A stretch of 64,000 nucleotides of DNA from Bacillus sp. 103mf. Its GTDB lineage: Bacteria; Bacillota; Bacilli; Bacillales; Bacillaceae_G. The stretch is taken from positions 929,279 through 993,278 of the forward strand of contig NZ_FPAF01000001.1 of the NCBI RefSeq assembly GCF_900116295.1, in the 5' to 3' direction. Both the position numbers and the translations under genes were made by a program. This document shows, piece by piece, positions 1 through 8,422 of the stretch. The notes below the pieces were generated by a model that was not told where the DNA came from, did not search any database, and saw nothing but the letters and a program-made list of their open reading frames with translations. Every line of letters begins with the position of its first letter. The first letter of the stretch is position 1.

Positions 1-255
1 TACCTTTATAATTGCTCCAACTAAAATAAGTGCAAATAATAATCCTACGTATCTTACACCTAAACCGATAATTAATAACGCACCGCCAACTACTTCTACT
101 GTTGCAACACCATACGCAAGACCACCTGGTAAACCAATACTTGTAAACCAACCTGCAATATTATCGATTCCTGCTTGAAATTTCTTTAAACCATGAGCAA
201 AAAATATAATTCCTAATACAACTCGAATAATTAAATTACCAATATATTGATTCAT
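1..255 (-). CDS. DoxX family membrane protein (partial, 3' end outside window)
   Basis: The N-terminal 85 residues are present and the gene runs off the left edge. The start ATG at 253-255 follows a clear AAAGGAGAG site. The sequence opens MNQYIGNLIIRVVLGIIFF, then has AHGLKKF and two further hydrophobic stretches with glycines, the pattern of DoxX/SURF4-type four-helix membrane proteins. Family members are small inner-membrane proteins, some linked to quinone or thiol stress; no specific role can be claimed here. It is transcribed divergently from the XRE-cupin regulator and shares a 155-bp intergenic region with a palindrome, so that regulator is a plausible controller (inference). Confidence 0.85.
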   Translation of the reverse strand, partial: MNQYIGNLIIRVVLGIIFFAHGLKKFQAGIDNIAGWFTSIGLPGGLAYGVATVEVVGGALLIIGLGVRYVGLLFALILVGAIIKV

Positions 256-271
256 CTTTTCTCTCCTTTTT

Positions 272-288
272 GTTTTGTAATACAAAAC
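272..288. promoter_or_regulatory. 17-bp palindrome, probable operator for doxX-like gene
   Basis: GTTTTGTA-A-TACAAAAC is a perfect inverted repeat with 8-bp arms around one central base. It lies 17 bp upstream of the DoxX start codon. A further half-site TTACAAAAC lies at 300-308. The layout suggests a dimeric repressor site. The binding protein is unknown; the adjacent XRE-cupin protein is one candidate, a MarR/DUF24-type thiol sensor another. Confidence 0.5.
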
Positions 289-410
289 TTTTATTAACAT
301 TACAAAACATACACTAAAAATTTTTATCCGTCAATTTATTTTTATTGAGAAAATATAAAAAAGATTTGCTATGATACAACTATCTGTTAATAAAAAGGAG
401 CAGGGTCATT

Positions 411-953
411 ATGAATATCGGTTCGACAATACGTGAAATTCGCCAGCGCAGAGGAATTACAATTGCGCAAATTTGTGAAGGAACAGGGCTTTCTAAAGGA
501 TTTATGAGTCAAGTGGAAAACAATAAAACATCTCCATCTATTCTTACTCTCGAAACAATCGCTCATTTTTTAAATGTTCCTCTTCCTTATTTATTGTTGG
601 AGCAAAAAGATCGGATGAAAATTGTAAAAAAAGAAGAACGGAAATATAGTATTTACGGAAAAGATCAACAAAAAATTGAACATGTAGCCGAGCAAGGCGG
701 ACTGCGTTTATCATTAGTAGAAATTCCTGTCGGCTTTCCGAAAGAAAACACACCAAATGCTCATGAAGGTGAAGAATGTCATCTTGTCTTACGCGGAAAA
801 TTACAAGTACAACACGGAGAAGATATTGCCATTGTAGAAGAAGGAGATTCGTTTTCTTGGAGCGCATGTGTACCACATATCGTTCGTAATATTGGTGATG
901 AAGCTGCACTTCTTCTTATTTCAAGCCATACTGAAAATCGAAAACATGTATAA
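411..953 (+). CDS. XRE family transcriptional regulator with C-terminal cupin domain
   Basis: The 180-residue protein has an N-terminal helix-turn-helix at about residues 5-60 (IREIRQRRGITIAQICEGTG, then SKGFMSQVENNKTSPSI), a classic XRE fold. A short linker leads to a small beta-barrel cupin at about 95-175, including HEGEECHLVLRGKL and EGDSFSWSACVPH. This architecture is typical of PuuR/SinR-like regulators that sense a small ligand through the cupin. The start has a good site (AAGGAGCAGG). It is divergent from the DoxX gene, and a terminator hairpin follows its stop codon. Target and ligand are not known. Confidence 0.9.
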   Translation: MNIGSTIREIRQRRGITIAQICEGTGLSKGFMSQVENNKTSPSILTLETIAHFLNVPLPYLLLEQKDRMKIVKKEERKYSIYGKDQQKIEHVAEQGGLRLSLVEIPVGFPKENTPNAHEGEECHLVLRGKLQVQHGEDIAIVEEGDSFSWSACVPHIVRNIGDEAALLLISSHTENRKHV

Positions 954-960
954 TAAAATA

Positions 961-997
961 AAACGAGCAGATCGTTACTTCACTCTCCTGCTCGTTT
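961..997. terminator. bidirectional terminator between XRE-cupin and GNAT genes
   Basis: AAACGAGCAG (961-970) pairs perfectly with CTGCTCGTTT (988-997). The convergent GNAT gene ends inside the hairpin at 980. Confidence 0.7.
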
Positions 998-1489
998 CAT
1001 TGCATATACGAGAACATCCATATCGTGGAATAAAACTGTCTTCTCATAAACCATACCTGTTTTTCTTGCTACAAAAATAGAAGCTGGGTGATTCGGATTA
1101 ATAAGAGAAATAAGTTTTTGAAGCTTAAGTACTTGAAAGCCATAATCTCGAAAAGCCGCCGCCGCTTCTTTCGCAAATCCGTTTCTCCAATACTCTGGGA
1201 GTAGCCAGTAGCCAACTTCAATCTCTTCTTTTCCCTCAACGCGTTGCCGAACAAGTCCCGCATGTCCCATTGGTTCTCCCGTTTCTCTATGCAACATTAG
1301 AAATAAACCAAGTCCACGTTCGTATCCCGGTAAGACCCAGCTTTCAAGACTTTTTTTACATTGTTCATACGTTTTTGGTGTTCCTTTCCCGATATAACGA
1401 ATTACTTGATCGTTCCCCCATAAAGAAGCGTAAAAATCTAAATCATCCATTGTATATTTACGAAACTGTAAGCGGTCTGTATGAAACAT
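980..1489 (-). CDS. GNAT family N-acetyltransferase (RimJ/RimL type)
   Basis: The 169-residue protein has the GNAT layout of ribosomal-protein/antibiotic acetyltransferases. An N-terminal RLQFRKYTMDDLDFY strand is followed by IGYWLLPEYW-like segments (EVGYWLLPEYWRNGFAKEAA), the acetyl-CoA binding region, and a C-terminal NPNHPASIFVARKTGM motif typical of RimJ/RimL relatives. The start is supported by GGGAGGAAGGAC just upstream. Its first 32 bases overlap the 3' end of the lacI-type gene, so the two are probably co-transcribed and translationally coupled. The substrate is unknown. Confidence 0.88.
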   Translation of the reverse strand: MFHTDRLQFRKYTMDDLDFYASLWGNDQVIRYIGKGTPKTYEQCKKSLESWVLPGYERGLGLFLMLHRETGEPMGHAGLVRQRVEGKEEIEVGYWLLPEYWRNGFAKEAAAAFRDYGFQVLKLQKLISLINPNHPASIFVARKTGMVYEKTVLFHDMDVLVYAMKRAGE

Positions 1490-2513
1490 GTCCTTCCTCC
1501 CTTCTTGTCGATTCTCTTTCTATAACCGAAATAGGTAATTGTACCTTTTGCACACCTTCACCTTGTGATTGTTTATGTAATAAAATAATAGAATGCTTTG
1601 CCATACTTGCAATCGAGGTGGAAACTGTCGTTATACTAGGACTCATCATCACTGACAGTTCCTGATTATCAAATCCAATCACACCAAAATCTTTTGGAAT
1701 ACAAATCCCCATTCGCTGTGCTTCCATAATCATTCCAGCAGCTATTTCGTCACTACCTGTAAACATTGCATCAGGGGCATTTTTCATGGATTGCATCATC
1801 TGTATCATCCGTTTTCCATCCTTTAATCCATAACAATTGCGAAATATCCATTCCTGTTGCAATGATAAATGATGCTCACATAAAGCTTTTTTATATCCTT
1901 TATATCTTTTTCGCTGCGCCTTACTTTTTAATGTGTCGTAACAAAATGCAATGCGTGTATACCCTTTTTCTAAAAGATGCTTTGTTCCTAAATACCCTGC
2001 CCGTTCTTCGTCAAATTGAACTGTTGATATCAATTCTGTTTCTACATGTTCATTGCATATAACAATCATACCTGAGGTACTTACACATTCAACCTCCTCT
2101 ATTGACAAAGAAAGTGTCGTAAAAATAAGCCCATCTAGCTTCTTCGTTCTTACGTAATGGATAAATTCCCTTTCTCTCTCTGGAGCATAATTGGATTGTA
2201 ATATCACAACATCATAACAATCTTCTTTTAAAATATTACTGATTTCTTGAATTAATTTACCGAAAAATGGATGATGTAAATTTGGTACTACCACACCGAT
2301 TAAATTCGTTTGAAGACGACGTAAATCTTTTGCTACCGCTACAGGGACATAATTTTTTTCATCAATAATCGCTTGCACTCTTTCTCTTAATTCTGATCGA
2401 ACATACGGATGATGATTGATTACACGAGAAACGGTCGCTTTCGAAACTCCAGCTAATTTGGCAATATCTTCAATTGTAGAAATTTTGACTCTCCCCCTTG
2501 ACCTGTAACGCAT
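1458..2513 (-). CDS. LacI family transcriptional regulator
   Basis: The protein has an N-terminal LacI helix-turn-helix (STIEDIAKLAGVSKATVSRV, then INHHPYV) and a periplasmic-binding-protein-like effector domain (IGVVVPNLHHPFFGKLIQEI; FTGSDEIAAGM; VIGFDNQELS). The length is usual for the family and it should bind a sugar-like ligand. The start is uncertain. ATG at 2513 has no visible ribosome binding site, whereas AAGGGGGAG lies about 9 bases before an in-frame ATT at 2481-2483, just before the usual LacI start point. It is divergent from the HAD hydrolase gene and overlaps the downstream GNAT gene. Confidence 0.88.
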   Translation of the reverse strand: MRYRSRGRVKISTIEDIAKLAGVSKATVSRVINHHPYVRSELRERVQAIIDEKNYVPVAVAKDLRRLQTNLIGVVVPNLHHPFFGKLIQEISNILKEDCYDVVILQSNYAPEREREFIHYVRTKKLDGLIFTTLSLSIEEVECVSTSGMIVICNEHVETELISTVQFDEERAGYLGTKHLLEKGYTRIAFCYDTLKSKAQRKRYKGYKKALCEHHLSLQQEWIFRNCYGLKDGKRMIQMMQSMKNAPDAMFTGSDEIAAGMIMEAQRMGICIPKDFGVIGFDNQELSVMMSPSITTVSTSIASMAKHSIILLHKQSQGEGVQKVQLPISVIERESTRREEGHVSYRPLTVS

Positions 2514-2572
2514 TTCAGAATGTACAGTATATAGTAAGTTATATATCTATTATAAATGGAGTGAACTTAAAT

Positions 2573-3328
2573 ATGGGGAAAATTCAAATTTCAGGAGAAA
2601 TTATTAGTGCAAAAGCTGTTGCTTTCGATAAGGATGGTACATTATTTCAAGCTATCCCGTTTTGGTATGAAATTGATAGACTGCGAAAATATAAATTTTC
2701 ACAAATTGTCGGAGAGGAATACGAGTCACTTTGGGAAAAAGCAGTTGGTTTCGTACATCCTGATCAGGTTGATTTTAAAGGATTATTAGCAGTTGCACCT
2801 GAAGAAGATGAAATCATTGTTACCGCGAGCTTGTTATACCAAATTACAAAATATCCATGGCATCACTGTAAAGAACTTGCCGCTGCAATTTTTAAAGAAA
2901 GCGATGAAGAGTTATGTATCGAAAATGCTTTTCATCCGATTCAAGGAGCAGCTAATTGTATAAGTTCCTTGCAAAGCGAAGGAATTTATACAGGTATTTT
3001 AACATCAGACAATAAATTACGAACAAAAAAGTGTATCGAACTTCTTCGCGTGCCACCTCTGCATTTTCTGCTTACTCCAGAAGATGTAACATGCGGAAAG
3101 CCAAACCCAGAGATGATTATAAAAACATGTACACAACTTGGAATTCAAACAAAGGAGCTCGTTATGATAGGAGATACTGTTGTTGATGTGAAAATGGCCA
3201 AAGAGGCAGGTAGTATTGCTGTAGGGATTGCAAATCACGAACATGCAATAGAAGAGTTAACACCGTATGCTGACTTTATCATTACAGCTTACACTGACAT
3301 TCAAATTTTAACTAAAAAAACGCAGTAG
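2573..3328 (+). CDS. HAD superfamily hydrolase (phosphoglycolate phosphatase-like)
   Basis: The 251-residue protein carries HAD motif I (FDKDGTLF), a threonine/serine motif II in GILTSDNKLR, and motif III/IV in GKPNPEMI...MIGDTVVDVKMAKEAG. A helical cap lies between motifs I and II, so this is a class I HAD phosphatase. I start at ATG 2573 because GGAG lies 11 bases upstream and the protein then begins MGKIQISGE close to motif I; upstream in-frame codons lack a ribosome binding site. It is transcribed divergently from the LacI regulator, which may control it (inference). The substrate is unknown. Confidence 0.87.
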   Translation: MGKIQISGEIISAKAVAFDKDGTLFQAIPFWYEIDRLRKYKFSQIVGEEYESLWEKAVGFVHPDQVDFKGLLAVAPEEDEIIVTASLLYQITKYPWHHCKELAAAIFKESDEELCIENAFHPIQGAANCISSLQSEGIYTGILTSDNKLRTKKCIELLRVPPLHFLLTPEDVTCGKPNPEMIIKTCTQLGIQTKELVMIGDTVVDVKMAKEAGSIAVGIANHEHAIEELTPYADFIITAYTDIQILTKKTQ

Positions 3329-3377
3329 GAACAACTGTCTACTCTACTGTATTCGTATCATAACTATATATATATCC

Positions 3378-3622
3378 AAATTAAAAAACCGACATAAAAC
3401 CATTTTTTTAGGTGGGCGAGAGCATCTGGTCATGCGTAGAAGCGGTCAGGGTCTTTTTCTGCCACGCGCAAAGTTTTAAAACAAAGAAAGGCAGCAAGGC
3501 GTAGGTCCATTTTTATCTTCATGGCAGCAATTATAGGTAATAAGGGGCGTATTTTCGCTGGAACTATACCCTTTACCAAACTTCTAAATAAAATGTATGG
3601 CCGAGTAGTTACAGGATTTATA
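3378..3622 (+). repeat. dispersed repeat family A, long copy 1
   Basis: The core GGGCGAGAGCATCTGG, AGAAGCGGTCAGGG, TTTTTCTGCCAC recurs seven times in the window. Copy 1 also has a 3' extension (TAGGTAATAAGGGGCGTATT to GAGTAGTTACA) shared with the copy at 32.9-33.2 kb. It fills most of the 3329-3674 intergenic gap downstream of the HAD gene, in the same orientation as that gene. It resembles the bcr-type repeats of the B. cereus group, but I cannot assign a number. Confidence 0.75.
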
Positions 3623-3628
3623 TAAATA

Positions 3629-3670
3629 AAAAAACGTTACTCAAAGATACGCATTCTTTAAGTAACGTTT
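3629..3670 (-). terminator. terminator of yrhC
   Basis: On the minus strand AAACGTTACT and AGTAACGTTT form a 10-bp stem extended by AAAGA/TCTTT, followed by a T-rich run. It lies 4 bases after the yrhC stop. Confidence 0.85.
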
Positions 3671-3674
3671 CTAT

Positions 3675-3911
3675 TTATAGCGACTGTTCATGTTCGTTCT
3701 CCTCTAGTTTGTCACGCAGCTCTCTCACGCGGTAGAAAAAATAAAATGAGCCGCCTAAAAAAGCAGCAATCACACCCATCATGGCAAATATTTGCACCGT
3801 TTCTTTCTGTCCATTTGGGAGTAATAAACCGAGCATTAAAAATGCACCTAGTGCTAACATGACTTGACCGAAACGAATATAATCAGCAATTTTTTGCTGT
3901 AATTCTTTCAT
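3675..3911 (-). CDS. yrhC: YrhC family small membrane protein
   Basis: A 78-residue protein with two transmembrane segments (about 19-33 VMLALGAFLMLGLLL and 41-60) and a charged C-terminus (RELRDKLEENEHEQS). Size and sequence fit YrhC, which in B. subtilis ends the yrrT-mtnN-yrhA-yrhB-yrhC operon. Here it is cut off from that operon by adhE and two repeats, and has its own AAGGAGGAGTGA site and terminator. Function is unknown. It must be expressed from its own promoter or by read-through of the adhE terminator. Confidence 0.8.
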   Translation of the reverse strand: MKELQQKIADYIRFGQVMLALGAFLMLGLLLPNGQKETVQIFAMMGVIAAFLGGSFYFFYRVRELRDKLEENEHEQSL

Positions 3912-4004
3912 TCTTTAATCACTCCTCCTTTTCACTGTATCATATTTTCATCGTTTCGTAGGCAAGTAAATACAGCCAATGAGGGAGAAGTTTTCCATAC
4001 TATT

Positions 4005-4180
4005 TAAACACAAATTGAAAAAGTAGGATTTAAAAACCTTTTCTTTTTAAGGGAGGGCGAGAGTATTTGGCCATGCATAGAAACGGTCAAAGCCTTTTCC
4101 TGCCACGTGCCATATGAAAACCAAGAGAGAAAGCAAGTAGTGGTCACTTTTTGTTCTGCATAGCTGTGACTTATAGTTGA
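4005..4180 (+). repeat. dispersed repeat family A, copy 2 (left flank of adhE)
   Basis: Contains GGGCGAGAGTATTTGGCCAT, CATAGAAACGGTC and TTTTCCTGCCACGTGC, then AGAAAGCAAGTAG and a GTCAC/GTGAC hairpin. It is oriented on the plus strand, antisense to both neighbours. With the inverted copy at 7087-7266 it brackets adhE. Confidence 0.75.
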
Positions 4181-4187
4181 AAAATTA

Positions 4188-4220
4188 AAAAAGAGCCGTA
4201 ATCAGAGTACGGCTCTTTTT
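4188..4220 (-). terminator. adhE terminator
   Basis: AAAAAGAGCCGTA (4188-4200) and TACGGCTCTTTTT (4208-4220) form a perfect 13-bp stem with a 7-base loop. It lies 3 bases after the adhE stop codon. Confidence 0.95.
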
Positions 4221-4223
4221 GAT

Positions 4224-6827
4224 TTATACACCTTTATATGCTTGCTTATATACTTCTTTTAATTCTGAAATAAGCGGTAATTTCGGATTTGCTGTTGTAC
4301 ATTGATCTTCAAATGCGCGTTCAGAAAGTACATCAACAACCGCTTCAAATGCTTCTTTTTCAACACCTTGGCCAGCAATGCTCATATTAATATTTAATTC
4401 TTTTCCAAGAGCGATAATAGCTTGTACTAATGATTCTACTCCTTCTTCCACTGTACGTGCTGGAAGTCCAAGCACTCTTGCAATATGCGCATAGCGCTCA
4501 TCTGCAATAAAGTGCTCATATTTTGGGAATAGTGCATGTTTTCTTGGTTTGATTGCATTATAGCGAATGACATGCGGCATTAAGATCGCATTAGCACGTC
4601 CATGCGGAATATGGAATTCCGGTCCAAGTTTATGTGCTAAGCTATGGTTAATACCAAGAAATGCATTTGCAAATGCCATACCAGCCATTGCTGATGCATT
4701 ATGCATTTTTTCACGAGCTTCTTCATCATTGCCATCTTTATATGCGCGTGGTAAATATTTAAACACAAGTTCCATTGCTTTTAAAGCTAATCCATCTGTG
4801 TAATCATTTGCCATAATTGATACGTACGCTTCAATTGCATGTGTTAAAACATCCATTCCTGTGTCAGCAGTAACATGCGGCGGTACTGTCATAACAAACT
4901 GCGGATCCACAATGGCAACGTCTGGTGTTAATTCATAATCAGCGAGCGGATATTTGATATTGTTCTTTTTATCTGTAATAACCGCAAATGGTGTCACTTC
5001 TGACCCTGTTCCAGATGTTGTCGGAATCGCAACAAACTGCGCCTTATTTCCTAGTTTTGGATATTTACATGTACGTTTTCTAATATCTAAAAACTTTTGT
5101 TTTATACCAAAGAATTCTGTTTCTGGGTGCTCATAAAATAGCCACATTCCTTTTGCTGCATCCATCGCTGATCCGCCACCAAGAGCAATAATAACGTCCG
5201 GTTTGAAGCTTCTCATCATTTCTGCACCTTTAAATACAGTTTCATCTGATGGATCTGGTTCTACTTCAGAGAATATTTCTACTTTTACATCATTTCTATG
5301 TTGAGCTAAATAATGCGTTACTACATCAATATACCCATACTGCACCATTCCAGGATCTGTTACAATGAATGCGCGTGAAATGTTCGGCATACTTGCTAAA
5401 TACTGCGTAGCGTGTTTTTCAAAATAAATTTTTGGTGGCAACTTGAACCACTGCATGTTCTTTTTTCTATTTGCAAGTCTCTTTACGTTCATTAAATGTG
5501 TTGCCGTTACGTTTTGAGAAACAGAGTTCTTTCCGTATGATCCGCATCCAAGTGTAAGTGATGGAATGAAAGCATTATATATATCACCAATTCCGCCCTG
5601 TGCTGACGGAGCATTTATAATAAGACGACACGCTTTCATACGTAGTCCAAACTGTTTTTGTACTTCTTTATTTGTAGAATGAATTACAGCAGAATGTCCT
5701 AACCCGCCAAGCTCTAACATATTTTCACAATGCTGTAATCCTTCTTCTAATGAATTCGCTTTTATACAAGCTAATACTGGGCTTAACTTTTCACGAGATA
5801 ACGGATAAGCTGCACCGACTCCTTTAATTTCAGCCACAAGCATCTTTGTATCTTCAGGCACTGTAATCCCAGCTAAAGCTGCAATGTAATGTGCGGATTT
5901 CCCAACAATATCACTATTTACTGCGCATGTATTCTCATTAATAACAAGCTTTTCTAATTTTTTTCGTTCCTCTTCTGTCACAAAGTAACAATTATTTGCG
6001 ATCATTTCTTGTTTCACATCATTATAGATTTCTTTGTCTACAATAATCGCTTGTTCAGAAGCACAAATCATACCGTTATCAAATGTTTTCGATAAAATCA
6101 CATCATTTACAGCACGTTTCACGTTCGCTGATTTTTCCATATAGCATGGAACGTTACCTGGTCCTACCCCTAGAGCTGGTTTACCAGTAGAATATGCTGA
6201 TTTCACCATTCCTGCTCCTCCAGTTGCTAAGACAAGCGCTACACCTTCATGATTCATTAATTGTTTTGTTGCCTCAACAGAAGGCTTTTCAATCCATTGA
6301 ATACAGTTCTCTGGTGCACCAGCTTTCACTGCAGCATCGCGCACTGTTTTTGCAGCTGCGATAGAACATTGCTGCGCTGAAGGGTGGAATGCAAAAATAA
6401 TTGGGTTTCTCGTTTTCATCGCAATGATCGCTTTAAACATTGTTGTTGATGTTGGATTTGTTACTGGCGTTACCCCAGCAACTACACCGACCGGCTCTGC
6501 AATTTCTATTACTTCCTCATGTGGATCCTCACGAATAATTCCCACTGTTTTATCATTTTTTATACTATTCCAAATATATTCAGTTGCGAAAATATTTTTA
6601 ATACATTTATCCTCATACACACCGCGACCCGTTTCTTCAACAGCCATTTTTGCAAGCGGCATATGTTGATCCACACCCGCAAGTGCCATTTCATGTACAA
6701 TTTTATCAATTTGTTCCTGTGTAAAACCTTCTAATGCTTGTAAAGCTTTTTGACCTTTCTTTACTAACGTCTCAATCATGCCTGTAACTTCTTGTGTTTC
6801 ATTTACAATTTTCTCTTTGACTACCAT
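4224..6827 (-). CDS. adhE: bifunctional acetaldehyde-CoA / alcohol dehydrogenase
   Basis: An 867-residue fusion of the usual AdhE length. The N-terminal CoA-acylating aldehyde dehydrogenase half has its catalytic cysteine in [11 protein letters not shown] at about residue 255. The C-terminal iron-dependent alcohol dehydrogenase half has [30 protein letters not shown] and the metal-binding NHSLAHKLG...HIPHGRANA histidines. It reduces acetyl-CoA to ethanol and regenerates NAD+ in fermentation. The start follows TAGGAGGAAATTAC. Two strong TGTGA-N6-TCACA palindromes upstream imply anaerobic or redox control by Rex and/or Fnr. It interrupts the mccB-yrhC order seen in B. subtilis and is flanked by inverted family A repeats. 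Confidence 0.97.
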   Translation of the reverse strand: MVVKEKIVNETQEVTGMIETLVKKGQKALQALEGFTQEQIDKIVHEMALAGVDQHMPLAKMAVEETGRGVYEDKCIKNIFATEYIWNSIKNDKTVGIIREDPHEEVIEIAEPVGVVAGVTPVTNPTSTTMFKAIIAMKTRNPIIFAFHPSAQQCSIAAAKTVRDAAVKAGAPENCIQWIEKPSVEATKQLMNHEGVALVLATGGAGMVKSAYSTGKPALGVGPGNVPCYMEKSANVKRAVNDVILSKTFDNGMICASEQAIIVDKEIYNDVKQEMIANNCYFVTEEERKKLEKLVINENTCAVNSDIVGKSAHYIAALAGITVPEDTKMLVAEIKGVGAAYPLSREKLSPVLACIKANSLEEGLQHCENMLELGGLGHSAVIHSTNKEVQKQFGLRMKACRLIINAPSAQGGIGDIYNAFIPSLTLGCGSYGKNSVSQNVTATHLMNVKRLANRKKNMQWFKLPPKIYFEKHATQYLASMPNISRAFIVTDPGMVQYGYIDVVTHYLAQHRNDVKVEIFSEVEPDPSDETVFKGAEMMRSFKPDVIIALGGGSAMDAAKGMWLFYEHPETEFFGIKQKFLDIRKRTCKYPKLGNKAQFVAIPTTSGTGSEVTPFAVITDKKNNIKYPLADYELTPDVAIVDPQFVMTVPPHVTADTGMDVLTHAIEAYVSIMANDYTDGLALKAMELVFKYLPRAYKDGNDEEAREKMHNASAMAGMAFANAFLGINHSLAHKLGPEFHIPHGRANAILMPHVIRYNAIKPRKHALFPKYEHFIADERYAHIARVLGLPARTVEEGVESLVQAIIALGKELNINMSIAGQGVEKEAFEAVVDVLSERAFEDQCTTANPKLPLISELKEVYKQAYKGV

Positions 6828-6935
6828 GTAATTTCCTCCTATTCTGCTGTTGGACTCATAAAGTCCCTAGGGGTCTAAATATGTCCCTATTAGCTTAAAA
6901 AAATAGAACTACCTTTTCTACATGAATTTTATTAT

Positions 6936-6953
6936 TTGTGAAATGTTTCACAT
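6936..6953. promoter_or_regulatory. Rex/Fnr-type operator upstream of adhE (proximal)
   Basis: TTGTGAAATGTTTCACAT fits the Rex consensus TTGTGAA-N4-TTCACAA with one end mismatch, and also the Fnr/Crp pattern TGTGA-N6-TCACA. It lies about 110 bp upstream of the adhE start. Confidence 0.8.
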
Positions 6954-7020
6954 AATTATGTGTGAAGCATCTCGCTTTATGTTTTTACTATACACTAGAT
7001 ATTTATATATGTGTGTGTCT

Positions 7021-7044
7021 AATTTGTGAAAAGTTTCACAAATT
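7021..7044. promoter_or_regulatory. Rex/Fnr-type operator upstream of adhE (distal, perfect palindrome)
   Basis: AATTTGTGAAA-AG-TTTCACAAATT is a perfect 24-bp inverted repeat containing TTGTGAA-N4-TTCACAA. Its centre is about 88 bp from that of the proximal site. Two sites suggest cooperative redox control of adhE. Confidence 0.8.
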
Positions 7045-7086
7045 TAAGGTAGAATAAACAAACACTACTTCTATATAAATCTGTTT

Positions 7087-7266
7087 TAATGTTTCGACAT
7101 ATAAGTCGCTGCTATCCAGAATACATCGCGACCGCTACTAACTTGCTCCTTTTGTTTTAAACCATGGCATGTGGTAGGAAAAGGCCCTGACCGCTCCTAT
7201 GCACGGTCAGATGCTCTCGTCCTTCCATAAAAAAGAAAGAGGTTTTTATGTCTTTTTTTAATTTAT
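7087..7266 (-). repeat. dispersed repeat family A, copy 3 (right flank of adhE)
   Basis: Minus-strand copy: reverse complements of GGACGAGAGCATCTGACC, GGAGCGGTCAGGGCC and TTTTCCTACCACATGCC are present, followed by AGCAAGTTAG. It starts about 20 bases after the mccB stop, in the mccB sense direction, and points towards copy 2 across adhE. Confidence 0.75.
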
Positions 7267-7287
7267 ATACATATGGTGCTTGTTCCC

Positions 7288-8421
7288 TTATGCTAACGCT
7301 CGTGCTAAATCTTCAATTAAATCTTCTCCGTCTTCAATGCCAACTGAAATACGAATTAATGTATCTGTAATTCCTAGTTCCGCACGGCGCTCTGCTGGAA
7401 TAGAAGCATGTGTCATTTGCGAAGGAATAGAAATTAAGCTTTCTACTGCTCCTAAACTTTCAGCAAGTGTAAAATATTGTACTTTTTCAAGAATAGTGTT
7501 TAATGTTTCTTGACTATCTACATCAAATGAAATAATTGCACCGAAGCCATTTGCTTGTTTTGCTGCTAAGTTATGGTTATGATGAGTGCTAAGTCCTGGA
7601 TAATACACTTTATTTACTTTCGGATGATTTTGTAAAAACTCAGCAAGTGCACGAGCATTTGCTTCATGCTCTTCCATGCGCACTCCTAATGTTTTTAAAC
7701 CACGTAGTAATAAAAAGCTATCTTGCGGCCCTAAAATACCACCTGTTGAGTTTTGTACAAAGTGAAGATCTTCTGCTAACTCTGCGTTATTCACAGCTAC
7801 TACACCCGCAACAACATCACTATGACCGCCTAAATATTTTGTCGCACTATGAAGGACAATATCTGCACCAAGAGAGATTGGCGTTTGCCAATACGGTGTC
7901 ATAAATGTATTGTCGACAATTGTTAATAAGCCTCGTTCTTTAGCAAGTGCTGCAATTTGTTTAATATCGGTAATTTTTAATAGCGGGTTCGTCGGTGTCT
8001 CAACATAAATCGCTTTTGTATTTGGAAGAATCGCTGCTTTTACTTCTTCTAAGTTTGTTGTATCAGCAAATGTATGTTCAATCCCAAAGCGATTCAATAC
8101 TTTTGCCATTACGCGGTACGTTCCGCCGTACACATCATCTGTTAAAACAACGTGATCTCCTTTAGAGAAAAGCATCATTACTGCTGTAATTGCTGCCATA
8201 CCTGATCCAAAAGCAAAACCCGCATGGCCATTTTCAAGAACAGCAATTGTTTCTTCAAGAGCTGAACGAGTTGGATTTCCTGTACGTGAATATTCATACC
8301 CTTTATGATTTCCTACACCTTCTTGTTTGTACGTACTCGTTTGATAAATCGGTACTGTTACAGATCCAGTTGAAGGTTCTCCGATATGAATACCATGAAT
8401 TAACTTTGTTTTTGTTCTCAT
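7288..8421 (-). CDS. mccB: cystathionine gamma-lyase / homocysteine gamma-lyase
   Basis: A 377-residue Cys/Met-metabolism PLP enzyme (aspartate aminotransferase fold type I). The PLP lysine is in LHSATKYLGGHSDVVAG, and YEYSRTGNPTR and GSGMAAI are typical phosphate-binding motifs. MccB (YrhB) cleaves cystathionine to cysteine and also homocysteine, completing conversion of methionine-derived homocysteine to cysteine. The start codon lies 1 base after the mccA stop, so the two are coupled. CymR control is expected by analogy with B. subtilis. A family A repeat follows the gene and no separate terminator is obvious. Confidence 0.93.
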   Translation of the reverse strand: MRTKTKLIHGIHIGEPSTGSVTVPIYQTSTYKQEGVGNHKGYEYSRTGNPTRSALEETIAVLENGHAGFAFGSGMAAITAVMMLFSKGDHVVLTDDVYGGTYRVMAKVLNRFGIEHTFADTTNLEEVKAAILPNTKAIYVETPTNPLLKITDIKQIAALAKERGLLTIVDNTFMTPYWQTPISLGADIVLHSATKYLGGHSDVVAGVVAVNNAELAEDLHFVQNSTGGILGPQDSFLLLRGLKTLGVRMEEHEANARALAEFLQNHPKVNKVYYPGLSTHHNHNLAAKQANGFGAIISFDVDSQETLNTILEKVQYFTLAESLGAVESLISIPSQMTHASIPAERRAELGITDTLIRISVGIEDGEDLIEDLARALA

Positions 8422-8422
8422 T

